This document shows, one piece after another, positions 1 through 10,031 of a stretch of 64,000 nt of DNA. Within the stretch, counting starts at the first letter, position 1. Each line of letters starts with the position of its first letter. The DNA is from Salipiger marinus (GTDB lineage: Bacteria > Pseudomonadota > Alphaproteobacteria > Rhodobacterales > Rhodobacteraceae): positions 1-64,000 of the forward strand of contig NZ_FNEJ01000011.1 in NCBI RefSeq assembly GCF_900100085.1. The letters run 5' to 3'. The notes under the pieces are model-generated. The model saw only the letters and a program-made list of their open reading frames with translations, ran no database searches and was not told where the DNA came from. The position numbers were made by a program, and so were the translations under genes.

Positions 1-84
1 GATTTCTTCGGCATCGGCGAAGAGATCTGGTCCGCCGAGGATCCGGTGGCCGCCCTCGCCCTGCTGACCGCCCCCCTGCGCTGA
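1..84 (+). CDS. C-terminal end of an unidentified protein (partial)
   Basis: An open frame enters from the left edge and stops with TGA at 82-84. It encodes the last 27 residues of a protein ending in ALALLTAPLR. The composition (acidic, then Ala/Leu-rich) fits a real C-terminus in a high-GC genome. The fragment is too short for me to recognise a family. It runs toward olsA, leaving 36 bases between the two stops. Confidence 0.5.
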   Translation, partial: DFFGIGEEIWSAEDPVAALALLTAPLR

Positions 85-120
85 CCGCGATCCGCGCTGC
101 CATGTCGCGGCGCTGATCCC

Positions 121-960
121 CTACCTGCGGCCGCGCAGCGGCGCATGGCCGTCGCGCACCTGCGCCTCCAGAAAGGCGGCCAGTGCCTTGCGGTCGGAAA
201 AGGCGCTGGCCAGCACCGGGCGGTGATAGGTGACCTCCACCCGGCCCTGACGCCGCGCCGACAGCACCTGCAGCAGATGCGGCCCCAGCGCCATGTCGCC
301 CCACCACGCATAAAAACGCGGATCGGCGCCGCGCGGCGCGTGCCAAGTTACGGTGACCGCCTGCAGGCGCATGTCGGCGGGCACGCCTTCGGCCAGAAAG
401 GCGGCAAAAAGCGAGGTCTTGAACGGCAGCACCCGCAGCCCGTCGCTGGAGGTGCCTTCGGGGAAGAACAGCAGCCGGTGCCCCAGCGCCAGCCTTTCGC
501 CAAAGATCCGCGCCTGATCCGGGGCCGCCCGCCGGTCGCGCGCGATGAACAGCGTGCCCGCCAGCCGCGCCAGCGCGCCGATGCCGGGCCAGTCGCGCAC
601 CTCGGATTTGGCGACAAAACACACGCTGCATCTCGCGTTCAGCGCAAGGATGTCCAGCCACGAGCCGTGATTGGCCACCATCGCCCCCGGCCCGCGCAGC
701 GGTCGTCCGCGCATCTGCAGCCTGATCCCCAGCGCCCTCAGCCCCATGCGGCAGATCGCCTGCGACACCCTTGGCGAAAAGGGCCTGCGGCGCCGCCAGA
801 TCAGCCATTCCAGCCCGCGCAGCGGCAGCTTCACCAGAAGCCCCGCCAGCAGCACCAGCAGCAGCAGCGTGCCGCGCAGCCCCGCCCGGATCCAGCCCGC
901 CGCGCGCAGAGGAACGGGATCCGGCGCGGGATCCGGTCCGAACCATGTCGGACTGCTCAT
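121..960 (-). CDS. olsA: Lyso-ornithine lipid O-acyltransferase OlsA (PlsC family)
   Basis: Transfers an acyl chain from acyl-ACP to lyso-ornithine lipid, the second step of ornithine-lipid synthesis at the inner membrane. The 279-residue protein has one hydrophobic segment at about 31-47, then the 1-acylglycerol-3-phosphate acyltransferase fold. The catalytic H-x4-D motif is NHGSWLD (His98, Asp103) and the substrate-binding motif is FPEGT (166-170). The start was chosen at ATG 958-960 because it overlaps the olsB stop as ATGA; the frame stays open upstream, but only inside olsB. That pairing separates it from the generic plsC of phospholipid synthesis, although the fold alone would not. Confidence 0.9.
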   Translation of the reverse strand: MSSPTWFGPDPAPDPVPLRAAGWIRAGLRGTLLLLVLLAGLLVKLPLRGLEWLIWRRRRPFSPRVSQAICRMGLRALGIRLQMRGRPLRGPGAMVANHGSWLDILALNARCSVCFVAKSEVRDWPGIGALARLAGTLFIARDRRAAPDQARIFGERLALGHRLLFFPEGTSSDGLRVLPFKTSLFAAFLAEGVPADMRLQAVTVTWHAPRGADPRFYAWWGDMALGPHLLQVLSARRQGRVEVTYHRPVLASAFSDRKALAAFLEAQVRDGHAPLRGRR

Positions 961-1715
961 CCCCGGCCCCGTGTATACAGCCCCGCGACCTGTGCATTCA
1001 GCCGCGCGGTGTCCATCAGCAGACAGACATCGGTGGTGTTGAAGGCATGGTCGACAAAGGCGCCATCCCCCACCACGCCCCCCAGCCGCAGATAGCCCTT
1101 GATCAGCGCGGGCGTCTCCAGCATGGCGCGGCGGCGGTCGATCTCGGCCTCGGGCAGCAGATCCATCGGCTGATAGGCGCGCGAGCGCACACGCAGATCC
1201 TCGGGCGCCAGATGCCGGGCGCGCAGCAGCGACAGCGGATGCGCCAGCGCCTGCACATCGGTGCCGTGAAACGACGCCGTGCCAAACAGGATCTCGATCT
1301 TGTGCTCGGCGACATAGCCCGCCAGCCCCTGCCACAGCCGCATCACGCCGGAGCCGCCGCGGTAATCGGGATGCAGGCAGGACCGCCCCAGTTCCAGCAG
1401 GCGCCGCCCGGTGGCGCGCAGCGGCGCCAGATCATATTCATCCTCGGAATAGAACTGCCCGGCCTCGGCGGCCTGATCGTCGCGCAGCAGCCGGTAGACC
1501 CCCACCACGGCATTGTCGCGGCGGCCATCGGTCAGGATCAGGTGATCGAAGAACGGATCGAAGCGGTCGCATTCCAGCCGGTTTTCGTGATCGACCAGCG
1601 TGCCGCCGCCGCCCAGTTCCTCGACAAAGACCTCGTAGCGCAGGCGCTGCGCCGCGGCGATGTCTTCCGCGTCGCGGGCCAGCCGCACAGTCAGTTCCCG
1701 GTCGTCCAGAGCCAT
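957..1715 (-). CDS. olsB: L-ornithine N-alpha-acyltransferase OlsB (GNAT-like)
   Basis: Makes lyso-ornithine lipid by joining a 3-hydroxyacyl group from acyl-ACP to the alpha-amino group of ornithine. The 252-residue protein carries the typical features of the family: the N-terminal LRYEVFVEE segment, a VGVYRLL strand and the LELGRSCLHPDYRGG acyl-carrier-binding region. The ATG at 1713-1715 was chosen because AAGGGGAG lies just upstream; an in-frame GTG at 1728-1730 would add five residues. It is translationally coupled to olsA. Ornithine lipids are phosphorus-free membrane lipids and in several bacteria increase under phosphate limitation; no Pho box was identified in the 108-base upstream gap. 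Confidence 0.92.
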   Translation of the reverse strand: MALDDRELTVRLARDAEDIAAAQRLRYEVFVEELGGGGTLVDHENRLECDRFDPFFDHLILTDGRRDNAVVGVYRLLRDDQAAEAGQFYSEDEYDLAPLRATGRRLLELGRSCLHPDYRGGSGVMRLWQGLAGYVAEHKIEILFGTASFHGTDVQALAHPLSLLRARHLAPEDLRVRSRAYQPMDLLPEAEIDRRRAMLETPALIKGYLRLGGVVGDGAFVDHAFNTTDVCLLMDTARLNAQVAGLYTRGRG

Positions 1716-1838
1716 CGCGCTCCCCTTCACGCTCGACGCGGTTCTAATCCGGCACGGCGCAAAGGAAAACCGCTTTCGGTCCGGCAGATGTCGGGTGCGG
1801 GGCCGGGATTAATCATTCGTAAAGCATTGCGCCGCAGG

Positions 1839-2021
1839 CTAGGCTTCAAAAATCGGCACCAGCGCGACACGGCGGCCATCCAGCACCACCTTGCCCTGTT
1901 CGCGGAAGTTGACGGTGATACGGCCTGAGATATTGGATTGCACCTGCCCCACCCCCCACTCCGGCTGGTCCGGATGCTGGACCAGCATGCCGGGTTCAAG
2001 AAATGCGTTGAGTTCGTCCAT
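1839..2021 (-). CDS. DUF3553 domain protein
   Basis: A 60-residue protein with the sequence pattern LEPGMLVQHPDQPEWGVGQ, then a strand-rich segment ending VALVPIFEA. This looks like a small SH3-like barrel as seen in CarD/RfaH-type or DUF3553 proteins. The function is unknown; a role in nucleic-acid or polymerase contact would be inference only. The start MDELNAFLEPG (ATG 2019-2021) was preferred because homologues begin close to the LEPGM motif. The gene diverges from chpT with 33 bases between start codons, so the two promoters must overlap. Confidence 0.8.
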   Translation of the reverse strand: MDELNAFLEPGMLVQHPDQPEWGVGQVQSNISGRITVNFREQGKVVLDGRRVALVPIFEA

Positions 2022-2054
2022 AGCGGCGTCCCGATCTGTAAGAGGAAAGCGGAG

Positions 2055-2660
2055 ATGTTCGATGATAGTGCCAAGCTGGCCACTCTGGTAGGGTCGCGCC
2101 TGTGCCATGATCTGGTCAGCCCGATTGGTGCCATCCGCAACGGGCTGGAACTGGTGGCGCTGTCCGGCGCGGGCGGCGGGTCCGAAGAAATGACCCTGAT
2201 CGAGGACAGCTGCGCCTCTGCGGCGGCGCGGATCGCCTTTTTCCGCATCGCTTTCGGCAGCGCCAAGGGGGAACAGATGATCGGGCGGCGCGAGATCACC
2301 AAGCTTCTGGCGGAATACTGCCGGGGCGGGCGGATCATGCCGGACTGGCAGCCCGCCGACGATACGCCGCGCCCGACCGTGCAGCTGGTGCTTCTGGGCT
2401 GGCTCTGCTGTGAAAGCGCGCTGCCGCAGGGCGGCACCATCACCATCAGCACCGACGGCACGACATGGCGGCTGAGCGCCGCAGGTCCGCGCCTGCAGCT
2501 TGAGCCGGATGTCTGGGCGCAGCTGTCGACCACCGCGCTGGCGCAGGTCATCACGCCCGCGCGGGTGCAGTTCGCCTGCCTGTCCATGCTTGCCGCCGTG
2601 GCGGGACGGCAGCTGGAGGTGGCGGACCAGCCGGGCGCGGTGACCCTGCTGATCCGCTGA
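2055..2660 (+). CDS. chpT: Histidine phosphotransferase ChpT
   Basis: Relays phosphate from the hybrid kinase CckA to CtrA and CpdR, the alphaproteobacterial cell-cycle and motility phosphorelay. The 201-residue protein has the DHp-like N-terminal helix with LCHDLVSPIGAIRNGLEL, in which His18 is the expected phospho-acceptor. A degenerate ATPase-like half follows that lacks clear N and G boxes, as is normal for ChpT. The start ATG 2055-2057 sits a few bases after a GGAAAGCGGAG ribosome site. It converges on proA with only six bases between the stops. Confidence 0.88.
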   Translation: MFDDSAKLATLVGSRLCHDLVSPIGAIRNGLELVALSGAGGGSEEMTLIEDSCASAAARIAFFRIAFGSAKGEQMIGRREITKLLAEYCRGGRIMPDWQPADDTPRPTVQLVLLGWLCCESALPQGGTITISTDGTTWRLSAAGPRLQLEPDVWAQLSTTALAQVITPARVQFACLSMLAAVAGRQLEVADQPGAVTLLIR

Positions 2661-2666
2661 GCCCGG

Positions 2667-3944
2667 TCAGGCGCGGGTCGCCCCGTCAGAGCGCACCACA
2701 TATTTGAAGCTGGTCAGCTGCTCGGCGCCCACCGGGCCGCGCGCATGCATCTTGCCGGTGGCGATGCCGATTTCCGCCCCCATGCCGAATTCGCCGCCAT
2801 CGGCGAACTGGGTGGAGGAGTTGATCATCACGATGGCGCTGTCCACCCGCTCGACAAAGCGGTCGATCGCCGCCTCGTCCTGCGACAGGATGCAGTCGGT
2901 ATGCTGCGAGCCGTAGCGGCGGATATGGGCGATGGCCTCGTCCTCGTCCGCCACCACCCGCGCCGCGATGATGCTGTCCAGATATTCGCGGCCCCAGTCC
3001 TCGGACGTGGCGGGCACGGTGCCCGGGATGGCCTGCAGCGCCGCATCGGCCCGCACCTCCACCCCGGATTCGAGCAACGCGCGAATCACGCCCTGCCCGA
3101 TGGTGTCCACCACCTCGGCATGGATCAGCAGGCATTCGGCGGCGCCGCAGATGCCGGTGCGCCGGGTCTTGGCGTTTTTCACCACCTTGAGCGCGGTGAC
3201 CGGATCGGCCTCCTTGTCGATATAGACATGCACGATGCCTTCGAGATGGGCAAAGACCGGCACCCGCGCCTCGCGCTGCACCAGCCCCACCAGCCCCTTG
3301 CCGCCGCGCGGCACGATCACATCGACATAGTCGGTCATGCTCAGCAGTTCGGACACCGCCGCGCGGTCGCGCGTCGGCACCAGCTGGATCGCATCTTCGG
3401 GCAGACCGGCGGCGCGCAGCCCGTCGACCAGACAGGCATGCAGCGCGGTGGAGCTGTGATGGCTTTCCGATCCGCCGCGCAGAATCACCGCATTGCCGGA
3501 TTTCAGGCACAGCGCGCCCGCATCGGCGGTGACGTTGGGGCGCGATTCGTAGATCACCCCCACCACCCCCAGCGGCGTGCGCACGCGGCGGATATGCAGC
3601 CCGTTGGGCCGGTCCCATTCCGCCAGCACCTCGCCCACCGGATCGGGCTGGGCGGCGATGGCGCGCAGGCCCTCGGCCACGCCACGCAGCCGGTCCTCGG
3701 TCAGCAGCAGGCGGTCCATCATCGCCTCGCTCAGACCCTTGTCGCGGCCAAACTCCAGATCCTTGGCATTGGCCTCAAGGATTTCGGCGCGGCGGGTCCA
3801 GACGGCCTCTGCCGCCGCCTCCAGCGCCGCAGCCTTCGCCTCTGGCGGGGCAAAGGCCAGAACAGCCGCAGCCGCGCGGGCGCGGGTGCCCAGATCGGTC
3901 ATGATGGCGGGAATGTCTGTCAGGTCTTTCATCGCTTTGCCCAT
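2667..3944 (-). CDS. proA: Glutamate-5-semialdehyde dehydrogenase (gamma-glutamyl phosphate reductase)
   Basis: NADPH-dependent reduction of gamma-glutamyl phosphate to glutamate semialdehyde, the second step of proline synthesis in the cytosol. It is a 425-residue aldehyde-dehydrogenase-superfamily protein. Visible family marks are [25 protein letters not shown] and the catalytic cysteine in [10 protein letters not shown]. Two starts are possible: ATG 3942-3944, or ATG 3930-3932 giving [11 protein letters not shown]. Neither has a strong ribosome site, so the N-terminus is uncertain by four residues. It lies 45 bases downstream of proB in the obgE-proB-proA cluster. Confidence 0.95.
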   Translation of the reverse strand: MGKAMKDLTDIPAIMTDLGTRARAAAAVLAFAPPEAKAAALEAAAEAVWTRRAEILEANAKDLEFGRDKGLSEAMMDRLLLTEDRLRGVAEGLRAIAAQPDPVGEVLAEWDRPNGLHIRRVRTPLGVVGVIYESRPNVTADAGALCLKSGNAVILRGGSESHHSSTALHACLVDGLRAAGLPEDAIQLVPTRDRAAVSELLSMTDYVDVIVPRGGKGLVGLVQREARVPVFAHLEGIVHVYIDKEADPVTALKVVKNAKTRRTGICGAAECLLIHAEVVDTIGQGVIRALLESGVEVRADAALQAIPGTVPATSEDWGREYLDSIIAARVVADEDEAIAHIRRYGSQHTDCILSQDEAAIDRFVERVDSAIVMINSSTQFADGGEFGMGAEIGIATGKMHARGPVGAEQLTSFKYVVRSDGATRA

Positions 3945-3989
3945 GGTCAGGGTTTCGGGATCCCCCCTATACCCCCTTGGGCGCGCGGA

Positions 3990-6130
<2,141 letters not shown>

Positions 6131-6201
6131 TCAGGGCGGGACGCAGGAGATGATCCGGCGCGGTGTAGCGCGAGATCTCGCGCGGCTCAAGTTCTGGTGT
6201 C

Positions 6202-6217
6202 GGGGCGAAACCGCCCC
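6202..6217 (-). other. Short GC hairpin downstream of tRNA-Asp
   Basis: GGGGCG and CGCCCC flank a four-base AAAC loop. It lies 67 bases past the 3' end of the tRNA in the direction of transcription. No U tract follows, so it is at best a weak terminator or processing barrier. Confidence 0.35.
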
Positions 6218-6283
6218 ACCCCCAAAACGCAAACGCCACGCGGCCCAAGGACCACGAGGCGTGTGAAGCGCTCCGGAAGAAAG

Positions 6284-6360
6284 TGGCGCGGTTGACGGGG
6301 CTCGAACCCGCGACCCCCGGCGTGACAGGCCGGTACTCTAACCAACTGAGCTACAACCGC
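6284..6360 (-). tRNA. tRNA-Asp (GTC)
   Basis: A complete 77-base tRNA on the minus strand. The acceptor arms GCGGTTG and CAACCGC pair fully. The anticodon stem CCGGC/GCCGG holds the loop CTGTCAC, giving anticodon GTC (Asp). The T loop is GGTTCGAG, and the 3' CCA is encoded (6284-6286) after the discriminator G. Confidence 0.97.
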
Positions 6361-6434
6361 TCGCTGCCGTCTGGAGCGTGCCCCGAACGTGTTGGGGGTT
6401 CTAGGCGGGGGACCGGACCCCGTCAAGCGCTTTT

Positions 6435-6470
6435 CTGAGCCCGGAGTGCAGATTTTTTCTCCGGGCTCAG
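6435..6470. other. Perfect 12-bp inverted repeat
   Basis: CTGAGCCCGGAG (6435-6446) and its exact complement (6459-6470) flank a 12-base loop containing six T on the plus strand. It lies between the 83-residue orphan gene and tRNA-Asp, both leftward. It could be the orphan gene's terminator, although on the minus strand it is followed by AAAA rather than T. Confidence 0.6.
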
Positions 6471-6617
6471 GGCTGCCCCGCTTGCGCCCTTAAAAACAAG
6501 GATTGTTGCGGGGGTTCAGGCCCTTGCGGGCCAAAGCTCACCAACCGGCCCGGCACCGGCCGCGACCTGTCCGGACGAACCAGATGCCTGCGGCCCGCCC
6601 TTGGGTCATCCCTGCCC

Positions 6618-6869
6618 CTAGCCGCCGCGCCCGGCGGCAAGCCGTCCCTGTGCCTTTGCCATCCGGTCCAGTTCATCCGAAATCAGGATGATGCGGGACA
6701 CCTGCCCGCCCATTTCGGACCGGGCCAGTTCATAGGCGCAATGTTCCAGAATCCGTGACGCCGCCTGCAGCAATTGCGGTACGGCTGCCCCCCCCTGCAT
6801 GCGCAGGGCTTGGTCCAAAAGCGCGTTCAGATCTTCCGTGCCTTCTACCGACATGTCCCCATTCGTCAT
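6618..6869 (-). CDS. Small acidic hypothetical protein
   Basis: I do not recognise this protein. It is 83 residues from ATG 6867-6869, or 91 from GTG 6891-6893. The sequence is helical in character: an N-terminal MTNGDMSVEG, then amphipathic stretches (DLNALLDQALRMQ, VPQLLQAASRILEHCAYELAR, ISDELDRMAKAQGRL) and a Gly/Arg tail. There is no signal peptide or membrane segment. It stands alone, leftward, with a 300-base gap upstream shared with the divergent LytTR gene. Coding potential is supported by the amphipathic pattern and upstream purine-rich sequence, not by homology. Confidence 0.55.
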   Translation of the reverse strand: MTNGDMSVEGTEDLNALLDQALRMQGGAAVPQLLQAASRILEHCAYELARSEMGGQVSRIILISDELDRMAKAQGRLAAGRGG

Positions 6870-6893
6870 ACTCACCACTTCCAGTTGCGTCAC

Positions 6894-7199
6894 ACCGGCA
6901 CCCCCCGACGTGACGGATCGCTGTCAAAGATCCGGAGAGCCGCCGTTCGGGCGGTCCTTCTCCGGACGGCACACAGAACGGATCGGATGTGTCAGGGGTG
7001 TTTCCACGTAAAAACTTTGACAACTGGAACACAAGTTACCGGCCAGACCCCCGCCAGTGGCGGCATGGAACCCGGCCATAAAAACACCACACACCAAACC
7101 CGGTGCCGCCGCACAAGTCCCCCGACCAAAGCGCGACAGGCCGTTTCAGCTTAGCACAGCCGCCTCGTGAGGTAAGCGTTTTCCGAGCACGCAGGCCGC
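6894..7199. other. Divergent intergenic region with a large stem-loop
   Basis: 306 bases between the small hypothetical gene (leftward) and the LytTR gene (rightward). It contains an imperfect stem-loop at 6931-6966: outer arms TCCGGAGA/TCTCCGGA, inner arms CCGCC/GGCGG, loop GTTCG. A TTGACA hexamer lies at 7017-7022 with no convincing -10 at normal spacing. I found no convincing tandem LytTR box. Composition is less GC-biased than the flanking genes around 7000-7100. Confidence 0.4.
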
Positions 7200-8237
7200 G
7201 TGTTTGTGCCCTGTTTCAGCCTTATCCCGGGCTGCCTCTCTTGCGCGTCAGGTGACGCTGCTATCGGCTTGCCACCGGATCGGGGAACAGGCACTCTTGA
7301 CTGGCGAAAACAACATGTACGGTCTCGATTGCAAATCATTGTCAAACAACAGCTTGGGCTCATCCATACCACCGGCGGCAGGCTTTCCCTGACGCTTGAA
7401 CAGTTCCTGAACATTTATCGCTCTCCCCGGACCCAGCTTTACCTTGGGCTTGTCTGCGTCATCTTTGTGGCGACGGATCCGAACGACCTGCACGCCGTGC
7501 TGCCCTTCGGAGCTTACGTTCTGGCGACCTTTGCCGGGCAGAGCGTTTATCTGGGATGTCAGATCCTTGTGCTGACCTGCTGCGCCATCCTGCGCGGGGT
7601 CCGGCCAAGCAACCGCATCTACTGGCCGATGATCACCCTGCTGTCGCTCGGTCCGACCATCGTGATCATGAAAGACGTGCTGGTGCTGGTGGAGCCGGAA
7701 ATCCAGTTTCCGGTGATGTCGCGGCTGGTTTTTCTGGCAGTCACGGTTCTGGTATTCGAGATGATCTTCCTGCGATTCGTGCTGCCGGTGGTCTGCGCCG
7801 AAGCCCTGACCGGCACCCCCCTGCGTGCCGGAGAAGCGCCGCCCCTGCCCGACGCGAGTACGCCGGAGCCCGAGCCCTCTGATCCGGAGCCGGACACCAA
7901 GCCGCCCGAGGAAGAAGAGCGGGTCGTGGTGATCGGCGGTCGTCCTGTGCCGCTGCGCGACCTGACGGTGGTCGAAGCACGGGAACATCACGTGCATGTC
8001 CATCTGGACGGCACCTCGCTTGTCCAGCGCGCGCGCCTGTCTGACGTAGTGGCGCAGACCCGCGCCGAAGATGGGGTGCAGCCGCATCGCAGCTGGTGGG
8101 TGGCGCGCCATGCCGTCTGCGCGCTGGACCGCGACGGCCCCCGCCCGATTCTGCGCCTTGCCGATGGCAGCACCGTGCCCGTGGCGCGCGGACGGCTTCC
8201 GGATGTCGAACGCTGGCTTGATGCCTATCTTGGCTGA
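7200..8237 (+). CDS. Membrane-anchored LytTR-family regulator
   Basis: Probable transcription factor attached to the inner membrane. Four hydrophobic segments occupy about residues 78-200 (TQLYLGLVCVIFVA, VLATFAGQSVYLGCQ, ITLLSLGPTIVIM, LVFLAVTVLVFEMIF). A Pro/Glu-rich linker follows at about 210-240, then a LytTR DNA-binding domain from VVVIGGRPVPLRD to the C-terminus (REHHVHVHL, HRSWWVARHAV). The start is uncertain: GTG 7200 is the most upstream, a TTG at 7329 would shorten it by 43 residues, and no ATG lies in frame before the first membrane segment. The signal sensed and targets are unknown. Confidence 0.72.
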   Translation: MFVPCFSLIPGCLSCASGDAAIGLPPDRGTGTLDWRKQHVRSRLQIIVKQQLGLIHTTGGRLSLTLEQFLNIYRSPRTQLYLGLVCVIFVATDPNDLHAVLPFGAYVLATFAGQSVYLGCQILVLTCCAILRGVRPSNRIYWPMITLLSLGPTIVIMKDVLVLVEPEIQFPVMSRLVFLAVTVLVFEMIFLRFVLPVVCAEALTGTPLRAGEAPPLPDASTPEPEPSDPEPDTKPPEEEERVVVIGGRPVPLRDLTVVEAREHHVHVHLDGTSLVQRARLSDVVAQTRAEDGVQPHRSWWVARHAVCALDRDGPRPILRLADGSTVPVARGRLPDVERWLDAYLG

Positions 8238-8306
8238 CCGCCCCTTTACCCCGGCGGGCGCATTTCCTATATCTTTTCTCAGGAAACGCCACGGGAAGGA
8301 CCGGCC

Positions 8307-8663
8307 ATGACCGATGCACAGCTTGAAGGCGCCCCGCTGATCGCGCCCTCCAGCACCGACCATCCGCTTTACGATTCGGTGGTCGAAGCCTGCCGGACGG
8401 TGTTTGACCCGGAAATTCCGGTGAACATCTACGATCTGGGGCTGATCTACACCGTTCTGATCGATTCCGAAAACGCGGTGAAGGTCACCATGACGCTGAC
8501 CGCACCCGGCTGCCCCGTGGCCGGGGAGATGCCCGGCTGGGTGCAGGATTCGATCAGCGCCGTGCCCGGCGTCCGCGATGTGGACGTGGACATGGTGTTC
8601 GATCCGCCCTGGGGCATGGACATGATGTCGGATGAGGCGCGGCTGGAACTGGGCTTCATGTAA
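8307..8663 (+). CDS. SufT-like Fe-S cluster assembly protein (MIP18/DUF59 family)
   Basis: 118-residue protein made mainly of one MIP18/DUF59 domain, a family involved in maturing Fe-S proteins. Visible marks are VFDPEIPVNIYDLGLIY, the conserved TAPGCPVAGEMP cysteine loop and VDVDMVFDPPWGMDMMS. A GGAAGGACCGGCC ribosome site precedes ATG 8307. The next gene, an A-type Fe-S carrier, is 68 bases downstream and probably co-transcribed. In many alphaproteobacteria these two genes close the suf operon; no other suf gene is in this window. Confidence 0.85.
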   Translation: MTDAQLEGAPLIAPSSTDHPLYDSVVEACRTVFDPEIPVNIYDLGLIYTVLIDSENAVKVTMTLTAPGCPVAGEMPGWVQDSISAVPGVRDVDVDMVFDPPWGMDMMSDEARLELGFM

Positions 8664-8731
8664 GACAGGCGCGGCACCCCCGCTTGTCAGGGACGCCGCA
8701 ACTTCCTAGATTCAGCACAAAGGAGACAGCC

Positions 8732-9112
8732 ATGTTCGGTATTCCCGGAAAACAGGCGGTCAGCATAACCCCTTCGGCGGTGGTGCAGATTCGCAAGCTG
8801 ATGGAACGTGACAACCGCGCCGGTCTGCGGATCGGCGTGAAGAAGGGCGGCTGCGCGGGCATGGAATATACCATGGAATTCGTGGACAGCCCCGCCCCCA
8901 ATGACGAGGTGGTGGAACAGGACGGCGCGCGGGTGCTGATCGCGCCCATGGCGCAGATGTTCCTGTTCGGCACCGAAATCGACCACCACACCTCGCTGCT
9001 GGAATCGGGCTTCCGCTTCAACAACCCCAATGTGGCGGATGCCTGCGGCTGCGGAGAATCCATCAAGTTCAAGGATCTGGACGAGCTGGAAGCCGAACGC
9101 GCGGGCAAGTAG
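8732..9112 (+). CDS. A-type Fe-S cluster carrier (HesB/IscA/SufA family)
   Basis: 126-residue carrier that receives an Fe-S cluster and passes it to apo-proteins. The three ligand cysteines of the family are present: Cys41 in KKGGCAGMEY, and Cys105 and Cys107 in ADACGCGES. The start ATG 8732-8734 follows AAGGAGACAGCC, a strong ribosome site; the frame is open upstream but has no other good start. Its neighbour is a SufT-like protein. Family subtype (SufA or IscA) cannot be settled from this sequence alone. Confidence 0.9.
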   Translation: MFGIPGKQAVSITPSAVVQIRKLMERDNRAGLRIGVKKGGCAGMEYTMEFVDSPAPNDEVVEQDGARVLIAPMAQMFLFGTEIDHHTSLLESGFRFNNPNVADACGCGESIKFKDLDELEAERAGK

Positions 9113-9196
9113 CCCCGGCTGTCCGGCGCTACCAGCCTTGACGCCGCCCCCCCTGCCGCGATGATGGCCCCCATCCCCGCGACTAAAGGAGAGACC

Positions 9197-9943
9197 ATGC
9201 GCAGGAAACTTGCCGCCGGAAACTGGAAGATGAACGGGCTCAGTGCCGCGCTGGACGAACTGGCGGCGATGGGACCGGCGGCGGATGGCAAGGCCGAGGT
9301 GCTGATCTGTCCGCCCGCCACGCTGGTGGCCCCCGCCGCAGCGCTGGGTCTGCCGCTCGCCATCGGCGGGCAGGACTGCCACGCCAAGGACGCCGGCGCG
9401 CATACCGGCGATATTTCCGCCGCCATGCTGAAAGATGCGGGCGCCACCTATGTGATTCTCGGTCATTCCGAACGCCGCGCCGATCATGACGAACATGATG
9501 AACATGTCCGCGAAAAATGCCGCGCCGCATGGGACGCTGGTCTGGCGGCGGTGGTCTGCGTGGGCGAGACGCTGTCGGAACGCGAAGCGCAGAACACGCT
9601 CGACATCATTGCGGGCCAGCTTGCCGGGTCGCTGCCCGACGGCGCCACCGGCCATAATCTTGTGGTCGCCTATGAACCGGTCTGGGCCATCGGCACTGGC
9701 AAGGTGCCCGATGTCGACCAGATCGGCGAGGTGCATGATTTTATCCGCGCCCGGCTGGAAAAACGCTTCGGCGAAGGTGTGGGCCGCTCGGTGCGGCTGC
9801 TTTACGGCGGCTCGGTAAAACCCGGCAATGCGGCAGAGATCTTTGCCGTGTCCAACGTGGATGGCGCGCTGGTCGGCGGCGCCTCGCTGCGGGCCGATGA
9901 TTTCCTGCCGATCATCGAGGCGCTGAACGCCAGCGCCGACTGA
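9197..9943 (+). CDS. tpiA: Triose-phosphate isomerase
   Basis: Interconverts dihydroxyacetone phosphate and glyceraldehyde 3-phosphate. The 248-residue TIM barrel has Lys11 in AAGNWKMNG, the catalytic His in ILGHSERR and the catalytic Glu in [11 protein letters not shown]. The phosphate loop is [11 protein letters not shown]. The start at ATG 9197-9199 follows AAAGGAGAGACC and gives the expected N-terminus. A strong terminator follows 27 bases after the stop. Confidence 0.97.
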   Translation: MRRKLAAGNWKMNGLSAALDELAAMGPAADGKAEVLICPPATLVAPAAALGLPLAIGGQDCHAKDAGAHTGDISAAMLKDAGATYVILGHSERRADHDEHDEHVREKCRAAWDAGLAAVVCVGETLSEREAQNTLDIIAGQLAGSLPDGATGHNLVVAYEPVWAIGTGKVPDVDQIGEVHDFIRARLEKRFGEGVGRSVRLLYGGSVKPGNAAEIFAVSNVDGALVGGASLRADDFLPIIEALNASAD

Positions 9944-9970
9944 TCCCCCGACAATCTGCCCCCAAAAGCG

Positions 9971-10014
9971 CCGCGCGCCTGCCCCGAACTCGGGACAGGC
10001 GCGCGGTTTTTTTT
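9971..10014 (+). terminator. Rho-independent terminator after tpiA
   Basis: A long GC stem (CCGCGCGCCTG pairs with CAGGCGCGCGG, with inner CCCGA/TCGGG and one mismatch), followed by eight T on the plus strand. On the minus strand it is followed by CGCTTTT, so it may also help end the rnj transcript. Confidence 0.92.
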
Positions 10015-10031
10015 GTTTCTACAGCTCGCTC

